Of a stretch of DNA of 64,000 bases, positions 48,000 through 61,200 are shown one piece after another; the stretch's first letter is position 1; the number at the start of each line of letters is the position of its first letter. Made by a program: the position numbers and the translations under genes. Under the pieces are notes generated by a model. That model was not told the DNA's origin, ran no database searches, and saw only the letters and a program-made list of their open reading frames with translations. The stretch comes from Cricetomys ansorgei (lineage: Eukaryota > Chordata > Mammalia > Rodentia > Nesomyidae). The stretch covers positions 524,501-588,500 of the forward strand of contig JAMJFZ010000674.1 of NCBI GenBank assembly GCA_026225945.1, given 5' to 3'.

Positions 48000-49584
48000 A
48001 CCAGCTTTTTAGACCATAGCATATTTATCTACCAACACAGTAAATAGCACAGAGACAGCACAGTAAATAGCTACTAAGCCCTCATACCTCAAAAATAAAG
48101 TAACACTAACTCTGAAACAATGTCACTGTGTCTTGGGTACACTGGGCTTAGACTTGCTTAGTATCAGTTTAATCAAAAATCTGTGATCTTTTGTCTTTTT
48201 AGAGTTCTCAAGGATGAAAATCTATTGAGAAAGACGGCAGGCAGTATATGAACACCCCAGTGGTAAAGCACTTGCCTATTATGTACAAGAACCTAGCTTT
48301 CCTCACCAGCAGAGCCAAAACAAAATATTGTTTGTGGTAGAATCGATCTTCCGTCTTCCTACAAGTATACCTCATCAACTATTTAGAGTATTGTGGCTAA
48401 ATAAATAGATAATGGGTTCTCTGCTCATTTTCCTAACAAGTCTTTCTTCCCTGGCCCCTGCTGTTACCACATAGTTAAGTTCCATCCCATCATCCTCTTC
48501 TTGTGTGATTTCATTAATTCTCTGATTTAGTGATAATTTCCCATCTCTATGACATCAACAAAGAGCACTGACTTGAGTCTCAGACATGTGTCTCCACTCA
48601 GATATTCCACAGATTTTCGAATTCATTCTTTCCAAAATCTGATCACACCTTTTAATAATTCAAACCCACTCTTTGACCTACTGCTCAGAGCTGTTTGCAT
48701 CCGTTTAATGGACATGGTCTGAGTGACAGTATGAACACAATCATCTGAGATCTTTTTCCAAATTATTGTCTAAAAGAACTGTGAAGAACTGGAAGTCATT
48801 GACTAGAGGTAATACAAGGTTCCACGATCCTATGAATTCCTGTCCTGTAATGGTATGTGGATGGAAAAGAGGTGATGAACACTCTGATTCCGATATAGAT
48901 CTAGTTTTTGTTAACAGGTAAAAACTTTTGGCAGGATAGAGTTCTGACACTTAACTCTTATTTTATCTGCATGCAAAAAAAAAATGGGAGTCAGAGGAAG
49001 CAATGAGAAAAGCAAAAGTATTTTTAGCTTTTACTTTTGACAATTAAATATCCATGATAAAGTACCATGACAAATATAAACCACCATTAAATTAGACTGG
49101 CCAACCATAAGAGGTAAGACTTAAGAAACTCAAAGTTGATCATTGGCCTTTTGCTATTTTATTCACATAAGGGAAGTGATGGCAGTTTGCTAATGCCCAC
49201 ATTTTGTATGTTGCTCTCTTAGTCCCCGCATCTCTATATTTGGTTGGAATTTCTAGGTTCATGCATTCTTATGTCCCTCCAGAGTTGTCTTCTTAGTGTT
49301 CTTCCACATTTAGAATTTTCTAGAAAAATAGGAAGAAACAGAGTTTCCTTATTGTTTTGCTTCTTCACATCCCAGACTGTCCAAGTGACACTACACTGGT
49401 CTCCATGGTATAAGTCTGTGAAGTGTAGTTTTGGAAACATCGTGCTCAGTTAAGATTGTTTCTTGTAGAAAATTTCCTAGAGCCAGATGATGTTTGGGAT
49501 TGAATAACATGAAGAAATAATAAAGGATAAAATAAGTGATTTTAAGATTATGCTGGCCATTATGCTGCATCCAACTTTTAACTT
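48000..49584. other. Intergenic, nothing recognised
   Basis: No supported gene. The short overlapping frames at 49234-49453 lie on opposite strands and look spurious. Confidence 0.4.
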
Positions 49585-49812
49585 ACATATTTATTTATTT
49601 TATGGATAGGAGTGTATCTATGCTCTGCATGTATGTCTGTGTACCATGTGCATACCTAGTACCACTGGAGGCCAGAAGAGGACATTGGGTCTCTTTGAAT
49701 TGGAGTTACAGATGGTTTATTGTGAGCTGTCATATGCTTGCTGGAAATTGAACACAGGTCCTCTGAAAGAACATCAAGTGTGCTTAACTGCTTAGCTATA
49801 TTTTCATCCCGT
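49585..49812 (-). mobile_element. B3 SINE
   Basis: Reverse B3: 'tctgcatgtatgtctgtgta', 'ggaggccagaagaggacatt', 'gttacagatggtttattgtg' and 'gcttaactgcttagctatat'. Confidence 0.78.
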
Positions 49813-50019
49813 TGCCTCCACCTTTTCCTGCTTCCTTCCCTGCGTCATCGGCAGGTAGTATAGATTAAGAACAAATACAGCTTTTTACCTACCTCTTTTC
49901 CATCCTCCTTAGTTGGGATGTAGACCATTTGTTTAAGTGTATGAACTACATGTCCGTATTTCCTGTGATGTATTCTCTTGGTTAATATTTGATGTAGAAG
50001 AGCTTCCGTCACCATGGGC

Positions 50020-50258
50020 AGTGCCATTCCTTGACAGGTATTCCTAGATGATATAAGCAGGCTGAGCAAGCCATACAGAAAGCAACCTTCTCCCATGGCT
50101 CCTGTTCCAGTCTCTGCCTCTAGGTTCCTGCCCTGCATTCTTGTCCTGTCTTCACTCAGTGGTGGATTTATAAGCTGAAAGTGAAATAAACCTTTTATCC
50201 CCAAGTTGCTTTTGTTCATGGTGTTTTAGCACAACAATAGAAGCCCTAACTAAGACAT
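50020..50258 (-). repeat. Rodent interspersed repeat, reverse copy, partial
   Basis: 'gcaggctgagcaagccatac', 'gtgaaataaacctttta' and 'agaagccctaactaagacat'. Same family as at 40885. Confidence 0.65.
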
Positions 50259-50574
50259 GAAAGATATTGAAGATGTGAACACTTAAGAGAACTTGAGATT
50301 GCTCAGAAAACTTCCTCTCTGCATAGCACTTTATGGTACTATAAAAGTCAGCCAGCAACGTGGAAGGGTTCTTGTCATAATCCCAAGTTCTTATGCCTGT
50401 CAAGGAATTGCTTTACCTCCAACCCCTTTTCAATGTGTTGGTGTTCTATATAGATTTTCTGAATACTTAGGATACTTCAAAAGGTCAACAACTCACGAAA
50501 AAGTTATGGCAAAGAAAAAGATTTACTTTGGAAGCTAGCAAATGAAAGAAAAGAGTAATTACTTTCAGAGACAA

Positions 50575-50815
50575 TCTTCTTTATTTTTATTTTTTTTATT
50601 TTTTCTTCTCTCATACAACTTATATAATACTTTCTGACAACCGTTCTCTCCTCCTCTCCTCCCTCCACCCCTATATCCCCCATCTCCCTTTTCTTCCAAA
50701 CCTACTCCCATTACCCACAAACATCCCTCCGCAATCTTGATTTGGGGTTGTAGCCACAGGATTATATAGGGATACACAGGAAGGCATATCAGATAGACAG
50801 GCACCATGGTAGCAA
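50575..50815 (-). mobile_element. L1 3' end, antisense
   Basis: A T-rich tail followed by a CCTCC/CTCC-rich tract ('ctcctctcctccctccaccc'), then 'atttggggttgtagccacag', in the order of a reverse L1 3' end. Confidence 0.55.
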
Positions 50816-51324
50816 TAAATTCCTGGATAGTTGCAGATATTAAATAGCTTGCTTTGCTGATGTATGAATTCCTGTTATCTGGGGGCCCCAGAACATTATG
50901 GTTACTATAAATCTAAAGACAAGTTACTGATTAGAAAGTTTTACAATCTATTTCGTTTTCATTCCTTTTTTCCAGGAACAGCTAAATCTGGATTTTTACT
51001 AGAGAACAGAAGGCATCTTTCTCAGTTAAAAGGGGAAGATTGTGAAATGCTACTTTCCCCAGGGAACAGGGCAGATAGAGAAAAGCAACTTCACCTTGGA
51101 GGACAAAGGGTGATAACATTGCTAGAGAATACTTTTGGACTCCTTAGGTTGCTTAAGTCAGAGATTTTTGTATACACAAAAGTGACCAGGAAACTGATGG
51201 TGTATTTCCCAGCTGTGTGAGAATGTTGAGCTAGGGGGCCTGTTTTAGTTTTTCCTTAGTATCATTAGGAGACAGGGCATTTTACATTTTAGCTGTGAGC
51301 ATAAGGATGCTTCTCTTTTATTTG

Positions 51325-51482
51325 TCTACTCCAGAACTTCTGATCCTCTTATGTCTACCTCTTAAATGTTGAGATTTAAGGCTTGTACCATGAAACTTGG
51401 TTTTATGTGATGATGGAGACAGAACCCAGGTCTCTATTAATGCTAGGCAAGTACCGTGCCAACAGAGACATATGCCCAGAGC
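51325..51482 (-). mobile_element. B4-type (B1 plus ID) SINE, diverged
   Basis: Reverse composite. A B1-like part ('cttctgatcctcttatgtct ... ttaaggcttgtaccat') is followed by an ID-like part ('agacagaacccaggtctcta', 'tgctaggcaagtaccg'). Confidence 0.6.
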
Positions 51483-51721
51483 ACTTCTGCTTCTTTCTAG
51501 TTGCACAACTATTGAGAAACTGAGTAAATTTTTGAGCTTCATTTTCTTCATCTGGAAATCACATTCAATGTTGCCTTTTGGTAAACAAATTTGAAAGTTG
51601 AATGGCATAGGGCTTGTGGAAAAACTGTATCACTGAACAATTTACTTATTGTCTAAAAGGCTGCTTCCCCACCTAGTAAGCTGAGACATTCTAAGTATTA
51701 GACTTAAGGATTTTTTCCTAA

Positions 51722-52950
51722 TTCTCTTTTAGTGAAAATGTATTTTTTCATACAATATATTCTGATGATGGTTTCCTCTCCCCCAGCTCCTCCCTACCTC
51801 CCCTCCCATCCAAATCCACACCTGTTTTGTCTCTCCCTAGAAAACAAGCAGACATCTGAAAACTAATAATAAATTAAAATAAAATAAATCCAAACCAAAC
51901 ACACTGGAATAGGACAAAACAAACAAACAGAAGAAAAAGCCAAAGAAACACATATAGACAAAGAGACATATATTCCTACACACAAAAATCCCATAAAAGC
52001 ACAAAACCAGAAACCATAATATATACACAAATGATATGTAAGTGTAAAAAAAAAATGACCTGGCAAAACATATGAGACCAAGAACCTCCAAAAATGACAT
52101 TGAGTTTGTTTTATGTTCGTCATTTACTGCTGGGGATGGGGCCTGCCCTTAAAAGTGATTTGTATACATAATAAGACTCTGTGGGGGATTGCTAATTTTT
52201 CATTTGTAAGCAGTTACCAAATGGAGATTGTTTTGCGGTTATCGATGGGGCCTTGGGTTCACTTCGCTCCTAGCAGTCTGACCCCTTCTAGCACAGACAT
52301 ACAGACCCTGAACATGCTGCCTCAGTCTCTGTGAGTTCCTATGTGGGTCCATCTTGATGTATTTAGAAGGTCTTGATTCCTTGGTGCCCTTCATTCCCTC
52401 TAGCTCTTAGAATCTTTCCATCTTCCACAGGGTTCTCTGAGCCCTGAAGGGAGTGGTTTGATAGAGAAATCCCATGTAGGACTGAGTGTTCCAAGGTTTC
52501 TTGCTCTCTGCACATTGTCTAGCTGTGGGCCTCTGTATTTACTACCATTTGCTGCAGGAGGAAGCTTCTCTGATGATGGTCGAGAAAGATACTGATCTAT
52601 GAGTATAGCAGAATAGCACTAGGATTCATTTTATTGCTACACTCCTTTAGCAGAACTGTGGTATTTGGTCTTCTGCTTTCTTGTTTGCCTTTCTAGTCCC
52701 AGGATCTTGATGACCCAACCAGTGTCAGGGATAGGTTCCATCTCATGGAGTGGGCCTTAAATCCTATCAGAATTGGTTGGTTACTCTTACAAGTTTTGTG
52801 CCATTATTGCACTAGTTCATCTTGCAGGCAGGTCCACCCCTGTAGAACAAAAGTTTTGGAGCTAGGTTACTGTTTAACTTTAGTGTGTAGAGTACCTTCA
52901 AGTACCATGAACACTAGTCAGTAGGGGTGATGGCTCTAGGTAGGCATCAG
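51722..52950 (-). mobile_element. L1 (Lx-type) 3' UTR, antisense
   Basis: 'atacaatatattctgatgat', 'gaacctccaaaaatgaca', 'ctgatctatgagtatagcag' and 'ttcatcttgcaggcaggtcc'. Same 3' UTR class as at 46.7-47.7 kb but more diverged. Open frames inside it are not genes. Confidence 0.72.
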
Positions 52951-53324
52951 TTCAATTTCTCCATGTTCAGTGTTTTGCTTTTGTCTTCAGCAAAAGTGCC
53001 TTACCATCAGTTTGCAGAGAGCAATAATAGTCCTTGGCAATAGCTTCAGTTGTTTGAGGGTTCCCTTGGGGCTCCTTTGGCCAACAGCTGATTTAGATGT
53101 AACCCATTTTAGAACTGGAAGCTTCATTTTGGTGATGAAAACTATCCATTTGGAGCTCTGTCTCTCATATTATTTGAGAACGTTACTTTGATCACTTTTA
53201 CATATGTGTCTATTTTAGGAAGCTTTTACTGTATCAGGGTTTCATATATCCCCTCAAATAGTTTCATAATTTTAGGTGTACTTTCCTGTATTCTCTCTCT
53301 CATCCTACTCTTCCCTCTCCCTAC

Positions 53325-54560
53325 TGTTTAAAATATCTTTTAAAATATATTTTATTATGTATATATATTTATATGAAATTATCAATGTACAGGTTTCATA
53401 TATATAAATATATACATATACACACATACATATATATACATATACACACATACATATATATATATATTTCTGATTACTGTCAACCTTCGACCTCTTTTAT
53501 TGTTCCTACCTCATCAATTCCACCTACACTCCTACCTCAAGTCCCTTTTCCACAGCCATGTCATTTTTCTGTGACCCATTGAGTTTCACCAGGGCTGTCT
53601 GTGTGACCATGGATTTGGTACCACCCATTGGAGCCCAGTGACCTCATCTGTGGGTATAACTGAAGAAAATGACTGTCCCTCCCCCAGAGTCCTTCAGTAG
53701 CCCATAGTTCAGTAGGACATAATAGTGCCCTGTGAACCTCTTCTATACCCATGATTTACTACTCTCAGCTCCAGTCTTGTGTAAAACCAGTCCAAACTGC
53801 TACGAGTTCATAATTGCTATGTGTGTATCACAGCCAGAAGAGTGTTTTTCACAGCTTTTCTCCTCACTTTCCATCTTACCATCCTGCTTCTGTGATGTTC
53901 CCTGAGCCTTAGAGCTCAGAATTCAATTATCACTTATACAAGCTATGAGTCTCTAGTTTAACTGTTCCTAATGCCAACAGAAGCTTCTTGAACAAGGCTG
54001 AGAGCAGCTCTAATGTATAAATCTAAACAGATGTTTAGAAAGTAGTTTAGTGCCATGCCAATTTAGTTTCAAAAGCAGTCATTAATTTCCTTTCTGGACC
54101 TAAGACTTCTTCGAATGTATTTTTGCCTGGTTTTATAGTACTGTGTAGGAACTCCTTCCTGTAAAGCTAATCTAAAATCCAGTCGGAGAATAGTTGTTTA
54201 TCTCTATAACTTTTATGCCATTATAGTACAAGTGGGCACATCTTGTCTAGCATACTACTATTTCAGTTCCTAATGCCTTTTCTCCTCCAGTAGCCTGCAT
54301 AGCATACCACCTTCTAGCACTCTGAAAGCCAAACAGTCTGGAGGAAATTTCCAGTCTGCCAATGAAATTTTGTAAAGAAATTTATACACATATGAGGTAA
54401 AGCCTGTTCTGTCTATCAGATGGAGGATACTGTGCTATGCATTTCCCCCATTACAATTATTAGTTACATTTCTCTACACACTGGGTAATAAAGAATTTGT
54501 GGCACCAAAAATCAATCACTATAGGGCATTGAATTAATATAGGTCCCATGGTAATTAACT
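53325..54560 (-). mobile_element. L1 3' UTR, antisense
   Basis: 'gagtttcaccagggctgtct', 'actgtccctcccccagagtc', 'gtagcctgcatagcatacca' and 'cagtctggaggaaatttcca' are reverse L1 3' UTR blocks. An AT/ACAT microsatellite lies at 53395-53468. Confidence 0.65.
53395..53468. repeat. AT/ACAT-rich microsatellite
   Basis: Alternating purine-pyrimidine with TATATA and ACACAC blocks, inside an L1 tail. Confidence 0.9.
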
Positions 54561-55159
54561 GGGACAGGGCTTTACTGTTATAGGGTGCTCTCACTTAGAT
54601 AATTCTTTATATAATATATAATGTTCCAGTAGATTAGTCATCAAGGTCACTAGAGTTTGCTACATTGTAGTTATCTAAAAAATTGTAACAATGAGCTTCT
54701 TTCACACATGCCTTAATTCCAAAACAACAATGAATTAAGACAAATGAAACAAAGATGAATAAAGAAAACCCAACTCCTCTTTAGAAATTGGAGAATTACA
54801 AACTTCAAGAAGGCTTAAAAAATATTCTCAAGTATGTGATTTTCTTACAGAAATAACAAGTTCAAGTTTTCTTATGCACTGTGCTCTCCACTGACAGAAC
54901 TGATTTCAAGAATTTATGCGACTTTTATGAATCCCTGTGCCATTTTGGTGCATTAACTCTCATGTCTTAATTCCTAAATGATTTAGATTGTCAGAAGCTC
55001 TCCTTAGGCCCTGTAGATTACTCATTTGGCAATCAGAATAGGTCACGATGTTTAAGATAGCTGAAATTGAGTAATAGAAAATTTTAAGCACCATAAAACT
55101 TCCATCTGTAAAGAAGAGTGGATTCCCCCCTCCCCGACACCATCACAAGTACATTTTCT

Positions 55160-55850
55160 ATGATATCTTATTCTGTAATTCACTGGCTTAAACCTTTTAG
55201 TGATTATTATAGCTGTCGTGGCAATGTTCAATTTTGTTGTATAGACTAAAATTTTCGATTTGGCCCCTTGGTAGTTTTTTCCTGTATTTCTACTTCACTC
55301 CTTTTTCTGTCTCTTTGTGTCTGTTCCATTTAATTTTCTCCCCTCCTTCTATCTGTCTTCTTCATCCTTCCTACATCTTCCCATCACCGGAACTATCTGT
55401 AGTTCATTAGTCATGATATGGCTTCTCATGTTTATTTATGGTCCTTAAATTTCACTACCAACTATGCCTGGACCATCTTTCAGCTGCTCTCACTTTCACT
55501 TGGCTGGCTCACTATCCACTGTTCTTTGTACACTAAAATGTGATTTCTTTCACACTGCCTTATGTTAGGCTAAGTTATCTTCCCTTCATATGTGTTTTTA
55601 TTATTAGTGGTGTGTCCAACCTTTTAAAGTCAATGTGTCCTTTAGGTGAACAATGTCATTTTCTCTTTGTAATTTAAAACCTATGATTTTGCAATTGTAC
55701 TGGAACATATAATATGTTTCAAAAACATACCCCGATGACCTTTGAAATTCCATCAGTATCCCTTCCCAAATAAGTTTCTTACCATCACACTTGTCTGTTT
55801 ACAAATTACTGCTCTAGGATGGTAAATTTTCATTAGAGAAAGAGTGAAGA
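55160..55850 (+). mobile_element. L2-like relic
   Basis: 'taattcactggcttaaacct', 'gatttggccccttggtag' and 'cttggctggctcactatcca' keep the order of an L2 3' region. Confidence 0.4.
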
Positions 55851-56304
55851 AGAATGTTAGGCAACTGTTTTGTTGTTATGTTTGTAACTGCTTTCCCCCA
55901 AGGGATTCAGAGGAACTAAGAGCAGAAGAGAAGGCTCCAGACTTAACAAGCTGGTGTGGTACTTGAACTGCCAATGTTCTACTTCTGCTACTGTGGAGCA
56001 TTTCACACATTATTATTAGTCTTTTGTACTCATCTGTAATGTGAAAATGCAACTAGTTTCATATTTCTTGAAGTATATTTGAAGCACACTAATCTTGAAA
56101 CGTTACCACAAGAGTACGACCATGGTTAGATGTACTTGGGATGCATTAACTCAAACAGTATTCAGTGGCTTTCTTTCACTCATCCTGTAACATTCAAATC
56201 GCGTGAACTGGCAGGGACTTTAGTATGTTTTTCTTTAATTTGTATTAACCTCGACATCCCTCTGATTAAAGTTGCTTGTAGCACCAGTCTTTTGCTTGTT
56301 TGGT

Positions 56305-56390
56305 TGACTGTTTTTGGTTCTGGGGATTAAACCTAGGACCTTACTTATGCTGAGCACGTGTTCTGTCATTGAGCTATATATCCTTTACCC
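56305..56390 (-). mobile_element. ID/B4-type SINE fragment
   Basis: 'ggttctggggattaaaccta', 'ccttacttatgctgagcacg' and 'cattgagctatatatcc' match a reverse ID-like tRNA-derived unit. Confidence 0.6.
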
Positions 56391-57124
56391 TATTTATTGT
56401 TCACTTTAATGTCACTGAACTAAGTGAATCCAAGGATCACGTTCCAATTCTAATGCATTCTCATGAAATTGGTGGCATTCTGCCTGTATACATTGTTTTG
56501 ACTCTTTTCTAAAGCAGCCAGCCCTGAGCATTTCTAGTTGATTCATTGATGATCATTATTGACACACCCTATAAAGCTGTTGGTATATGATTTTCACAAT
56601 TAAATTCTTTGTATCTTTCCAAATTATTCTATAGTTTTGGCACGCAGCATTTGGAGGAGAGTGAGTAGCTTTGACTAGTTGTTTCTGTGCTTGTACTTAG
56701 TTATGCAATCTAGGAGGTCATGTTGAAAAGCTTTCTGGAGAAAATACTCTGGGAAATCACCTACAGAAATATGGAAATTTTGACAATGCACATGAACTCA
56801 GATGGCCTGAAGGCTTGTGTTCCCTGTCCCAGATTTAGAAAGATTAGGCACAGCAAAACAGAGTGAATTTCCTTCTGAAACACTAAGTACCTTGTCACCC
56901 AGAAGTGCTGTGTTTAAAGACTAACAGCTGGGGAGGCCTAGCAAATGTCCAGAGTGTGATAACAGACTGCTTCACATTAGAAGGAGAATCAGACTGGGTT
57001 ACCTGGGTTGGGGGAGAGGAGATAAGAAAAACCTCTATTGGCACAGTCCTTTCTTTCTGAGCTTTAATTACCTTCAGGTCTAATTGAAAACATAAACAAC
57101 ACTGGAAAAAAGTGTCTTATCAAT

Positions 57125-58160
57125 TTTTCTTTGCTTGTGTTTTATTAGTTCTTTGAGAGTTTCATACAAGGTTTTGATCACATTCACCCCCAACTCTTTC
57201 TCAATTCATTCTCCCACTTCCCTACCCACATAAATTTGTGTCTTCTTAAAAAAAAATGTTTCCTCAAGACCAAAGTGTGGTGCCCAGATATTCTCAGATG
57301 TGTGTTCTTTAACTAGAGAGATGTCAGACCTACACTCTTAAAAGAAAATTGTCTTTTTCCCCCTTTGAAGCTAACAATTATAAATAGCTCCTAAGCTTAG
57401 AGTGGGATTGTGTGCCCAGCTATTGCCTCCATGCTGGAACTGGGTCTGGCTTGGGCTTGCACAGGTTCTTTTTTATATGTTGCTGCAGCTGCTGTGAGTT
57501 CATATGTGCCTCTGCCCTTCTGTGTCCAGAAGATGTGCCCTTGTATTCATCTACCACCTCAGTATCTTATACTCTCTCTTCCACCTCTTCCTCAATGATC
57601 TCTGAGCCTTGGGAGGGTATGGTGAGGTACATATGTTCCCTTTAGGGCTGAGCATTCTGCTGTCTCCTATTCTTTTTACTATGGCCAGTTGTGGGTCACT
57701 AGATTTATCATCATACCCTGAAAAACAAAGCTTCTTAGATGGAGGTATGAGAGCTGTATTGATCTATGAGTATGGTGATAAGGCATTAGGAGTGAATTTA
57801 ATATTGTGTCCATTTAAAAGCAAACTAATAGTAATGTCTTCCCCAGGGCTAGATATATGTTATTTGCCTGCTAATGGTGCTAAGTATGGGTTTCATTGTA
57901 AGGATTGTTTGGTTATACCCATATTTGAGCTACTATTATACCAGTGGCCATGTCTTATGCGAATCATTATTGTAGCTCAAAGATTCATAGATGGGTTTGA
58001 CTGATGATTAGTGTTCTCCTTTTGATAGCCTGCATAGCACCTTTCAGCACTATGAGACTAGTTATCAGGATGAGGTATTCAGGACATTACCAACATTATT
58101 TCACCATGTTCTATGACTCAAGCATGAGTATCTTCAACAATAGAGTCAATGAAAATAAGA
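57125..58160 (-). mobile_element. L1 3' UTR, antisense
   Basis: 'ctttgagagtttcatacaag', 'gttgctgcagctgctgtgag', 'tgatctatgagtatggtgat' and 'gatagcctgcatagcacctt'. It contains a 131-codon open frame (57609-58004, +) that is antisense to the element and has no gene-like features. Confidence 0.68.
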
Positions 58161-58904
58161 GGCCACAATGTTATGAATTTTAGGTCCTATCAGGAATCTA
58201 CACTGATTTTTAAGCATAACATTGTAAGACATATTTAATGAAATTGAACAGTTCTCAGGAGAGAAATACTTTTCTGTCATTTGTGGGTATTAGCTTTGAC
58301 ACTCTAGATTTTAGAATATTCATAGAGGCCAGGAAATTACTAAAGGGCCATGGGAGGAGCTTTATATTTTTCTTCTCTCTGAAGCTCAGAAATTTAGGAT
58401 ATGAAAAAAAAAGCACATGAGTGAGGCCCCAGTTCTGTCCCATTGATTTTTGTGTTTGATTTTATAGTAAGAACACACAGCCTTCATGTCTATAGATTTA
58501 TCAGTCCTGAAATCTGAATCTGGAATCGTCACTATAAACTGTAAAGTTTAAATTTAACTTGTCAAATTTCTTAAAAGTCTCCGTTGGAATTTTTATTAGA
58601 ATGAATGTTGTTTGAATTGATACATTGATACTTATAAGAATTTTATCCATAGATATATATCTCCATTTACTTGGGTATTGTTGATTGTCTTTCAATAAAA
58701 TTTTATAATTGTCTATAAAAGGTGCTTTCCAACATTATCAGTTTTAGGTTAATTTTTTTCCTACTGAAATTTTATTAGAATATTATGATTTTGGCTAGTA
58801 TATAAAATTAATTTTAAAAATTCATTTTACATTTGTTTGGTAGCTTAATCAATATTTTCTAAACTTGTTCATTCTTTGTGTTATCTGTTTTAAATATTTA
58901 TTTA

Positions 58905-60240
58905 TTTATATCTTATTAATTTAAAAATTTTTAGAAATTAAAACACAATTATACGTTTTCCTTTTCCCTTTTCTTCCGTGCCATATCCCTTCCTCATTGC
59001 CTCTCAAATTCATGGTCTTTTTTCCTTAATTGTTATTGTTACATGCATACGCGCGTGTGTGTGTGTGCGCACGCACGCACACACACATACACACACACAC
59101 ACACACACAGTATATATAGACACATAAACATTTAATTACAACCTTATGACTCCAATTAGTGTTGCTTTTATATGTATGATTTCAGGGCTGACCACTTGGT
59201 ACTGGTAACCAATCAAGAGGATCATCCCTGGGGAAGACGAACAGAGCATTCTTTAACAGTCTGTGGTTCTTTATTTAGGTGTGGAACCTGTGAGATTTCC
59301 TCTGTCCAAGTTAGCATGTCGATTAAAGTTGTCCCTGTTCAGATCTTATTTAGACAGCCATATTGTTGAAGTATAATGGGGGAAGCTTCCATTTTATTTC
59401 TAGGAGACACACATGGTCTCACAGTAGATTTCTTGGTCCTCTGGCTCTTATTATGTTTCCTCTCCCCCTTACATTATGGTCCCTGAGCTTTAAGTGTAGA
59501 AGTTGTGCTGTAGATGTATACATTGGGGCTAGACATCTCACTGTGACTCATTCTCTGAATTTTGACCAGCTGTGGTTTTCTTTAACGATCTCTCTGTGTA
59601 GCAAAGAGAACCCTTTCTAATGAAGTGAGCACTACATTTATTTGTACATAAAAAGTTAAGGTTTTAGAATTCACTAAGAAATTGTGCTAATTTAATACAT
59701 TGTAGCTTCCAGACACAATTTCCCTCCATTTGAGTAAGTCTTAAGTCCAATTAGAGAGCTGTTGGTTATTGCCAAGATGTAAGTGCTGCTATTGCACACT
59801 TAGCGATATTTTGACAAGCTGGTAATTGTGGTACATAGGTGTCACACCTGTGTAGGACTATTTGTTGCTTCCCTTTCCTTGGCAGTTCACAGAGCACCTC
59901 CTGGTACTATGAAAACTAGACCCCTGGATAGAGTCTTTCAGGTCAGATCCTGCTTGGATCCTTCAAGTCCTGTTTCTGAAAAAGATGGTGTCTTCAGCAG
60001 TAGAGACTTGCCTACAATTCCTGTGAGACCGCAAAGGGCAATACCAATATCTCGTAGTATTTTGGGACTCATTTGGACTCCCCTGACCAACAACTCAAAA
60101 GGGAGTTTCTCATACCTGGTACTGGGGGTTTTGCTAGATAGTCTATGGCTTTTGGGAGAAATATTGACAGCCCAGCTGGAGAAATTTTCATTTACATTAC
60201 AGAATTCTCTCTCTCTCTTATATGTAATTTAAGATAAATA
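58905..60240 (-). mobile_element. L1 (Lx-type) 3' UTR, antisense
   Basis: 'gggctgaccacttggtactg', 'gttagcatgtcgattaaagt', 'tagacagccatattgttgaa' and 'tttctcatacctggtactgg' follow the reverse order of a rodent L1 3' UTR. This is the longest tail in the window, with a GT/CA tract near its 3' end (59049-59110). Confidence 0.75.
59049..59110. repeat. GT/GC/CA alternating tract
   Basis: GCGCGTGTGT... switches to GCGCACGCAC... and then CACACA. It is wholly alternating purine-pyrimidine over about 60 bp with a self-complementary centre. Confidence 0.9.
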
Positions 60241-60251
60241 ATATAAATCAT

Positions 60252-60655
60252 TGTCTTAGTTAGGGTTTCTATTGCTGTGATGAAACACCATAACCAAAAA
60301 GTTGGGAAGGAAAGGTTTTCTTTGGCTTACATTTCCCTATTGATATTTATCATCAAAGGGAGTCAGGACAGGGCAAGAATTTGGACACAGGAGCTGATGC
60401 AGAGTCCATGAAGGGGCACTGCTTTCTGGCTTCCTCTCCAAAGATTGCTCAGACTGTTTTCTTATAGAACCCAGGACAATCAGCCCTGGGCAGCACCACC
60501 CGCAATTGGCTAAGCCTTCCAGCATCCATCACTAATTAAGAAAACGCCCTACAGGCTTGCCTACAACCAGATTTATGGAGGTATTTTCTTATCTGAGTTT
60601 CCCTCCTCTCTTTGGCTTCTTTCAAATTGACATAAAAATAGCCAGTACAATGGTT
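60252..60655 (+). repeat. Rodent interspersed repeat, near full copy
   Basis: 'tgtcttagttagggtttcta', 'gatgaaacaccataaccaaa' and 'gagctgatgcagagtccatg', ending near 'agccagtacaatgg'. This is the best copy of the family in the window. Confidence 0.7.
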
Positions 60656-60764
60656 AAGGCCTACTTCAAGCATCCTTACTGTTATTTTTCCCTCTTCTTT
60701 TCCTCCCTATTTGTGCTGACTGCCTTCTCTCCTCTCCAATAAAAAACTCTCCTGTTGTCCCATT

Positions 60765-61015
60765 TCTCTTTATATCGCATGTATATACCTCCGTATAATA
60801 TTTTCTAGATCAATCCACCATTTTCCTCTAGATTTCATTTTTCTTTACAGATGAATAGTATCCAGCAGTGTATATGTACCACATTTTTCTTACCCGTTCT
60901 TCAGTTGAAAGATCTGAATCTTTCCTAGCTATTTTGACTAAAGCAGCAGTGAACAAGACTGAGCAAGTATCTGTGAAGTTGGATGCCAAGTCTTGGATAT
61001 ATGCCACAGCTTGGT
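60765..61015 (-). mobile_element. L1 ORF2 3' region fragment, antisense
   Basis: 'gatgaatagtatccagcagt', 'gtaccacatttttcttaccc', 'gttcttcagttgaaagatct' and 'agcagcagtgaacaagac' are diverged reverse L1 ORF2 C-terminal sequence. Confidence 0.65.
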
Positions 61016-61021
61016 CATAAG

Positions 61022-61200
61022 ATATGTGTTTGCCTGCATGTGTTTATTCTCCCTAGGTGCATGCAGAGATCAGAAGAGGTATTGGATCTCTTGGAACTGA
61101 ATTTACAGATGGGTTTGAGCCTCCATGTAGGTTCTGAGAAGCGAACCTAGATCCTCTAGGAGCCTAGAGGCTCCTAACCATTGAGCCATTTCTCTGGCCT
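61022..61200 (-). mobile_element. B3 SINE
   Basis: Reverse B3: 'tgtttgcctgcatgtgttta', 'cagaagaggtattggatctc', and an end of 'ccattgagccatttctctgg'. It contains a perfect 8-bp stem with a 4-nt loop at 61157-61176. Confidence 0.78.

Larger units (their letters stand above)
54561..57124. other. Intergenic, mostly unassigned
   Basis: Apart from the L2-like relic at 55160-55850 and the ID-type piece at 56305-56390, nothing is recognised. Confidence 0.4.

Noticed and set aside
50864..51220. 118-codon open frame on the + strand
   Set aside because: No recognisable domain, no splice or promoter signals, and next to L1 tails; open frames of this length are expected by chance in 64 kb.
51837..52123. 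Phe/Leu/Val-rich reverse open frames resembling a membrane protein
   Set aside because: Composition artefact of an A-rich L1 3' region.
57609..58004. 131-codon open frame on the + strand
   Set aside because: It lies wholly in an antisense L1 3' UTR and has no splice context, start context or protein features of a gene.
59828..60232. 134-codon open frame on the + strand
   Set aside because: Antisense to an L1 3' UTR.
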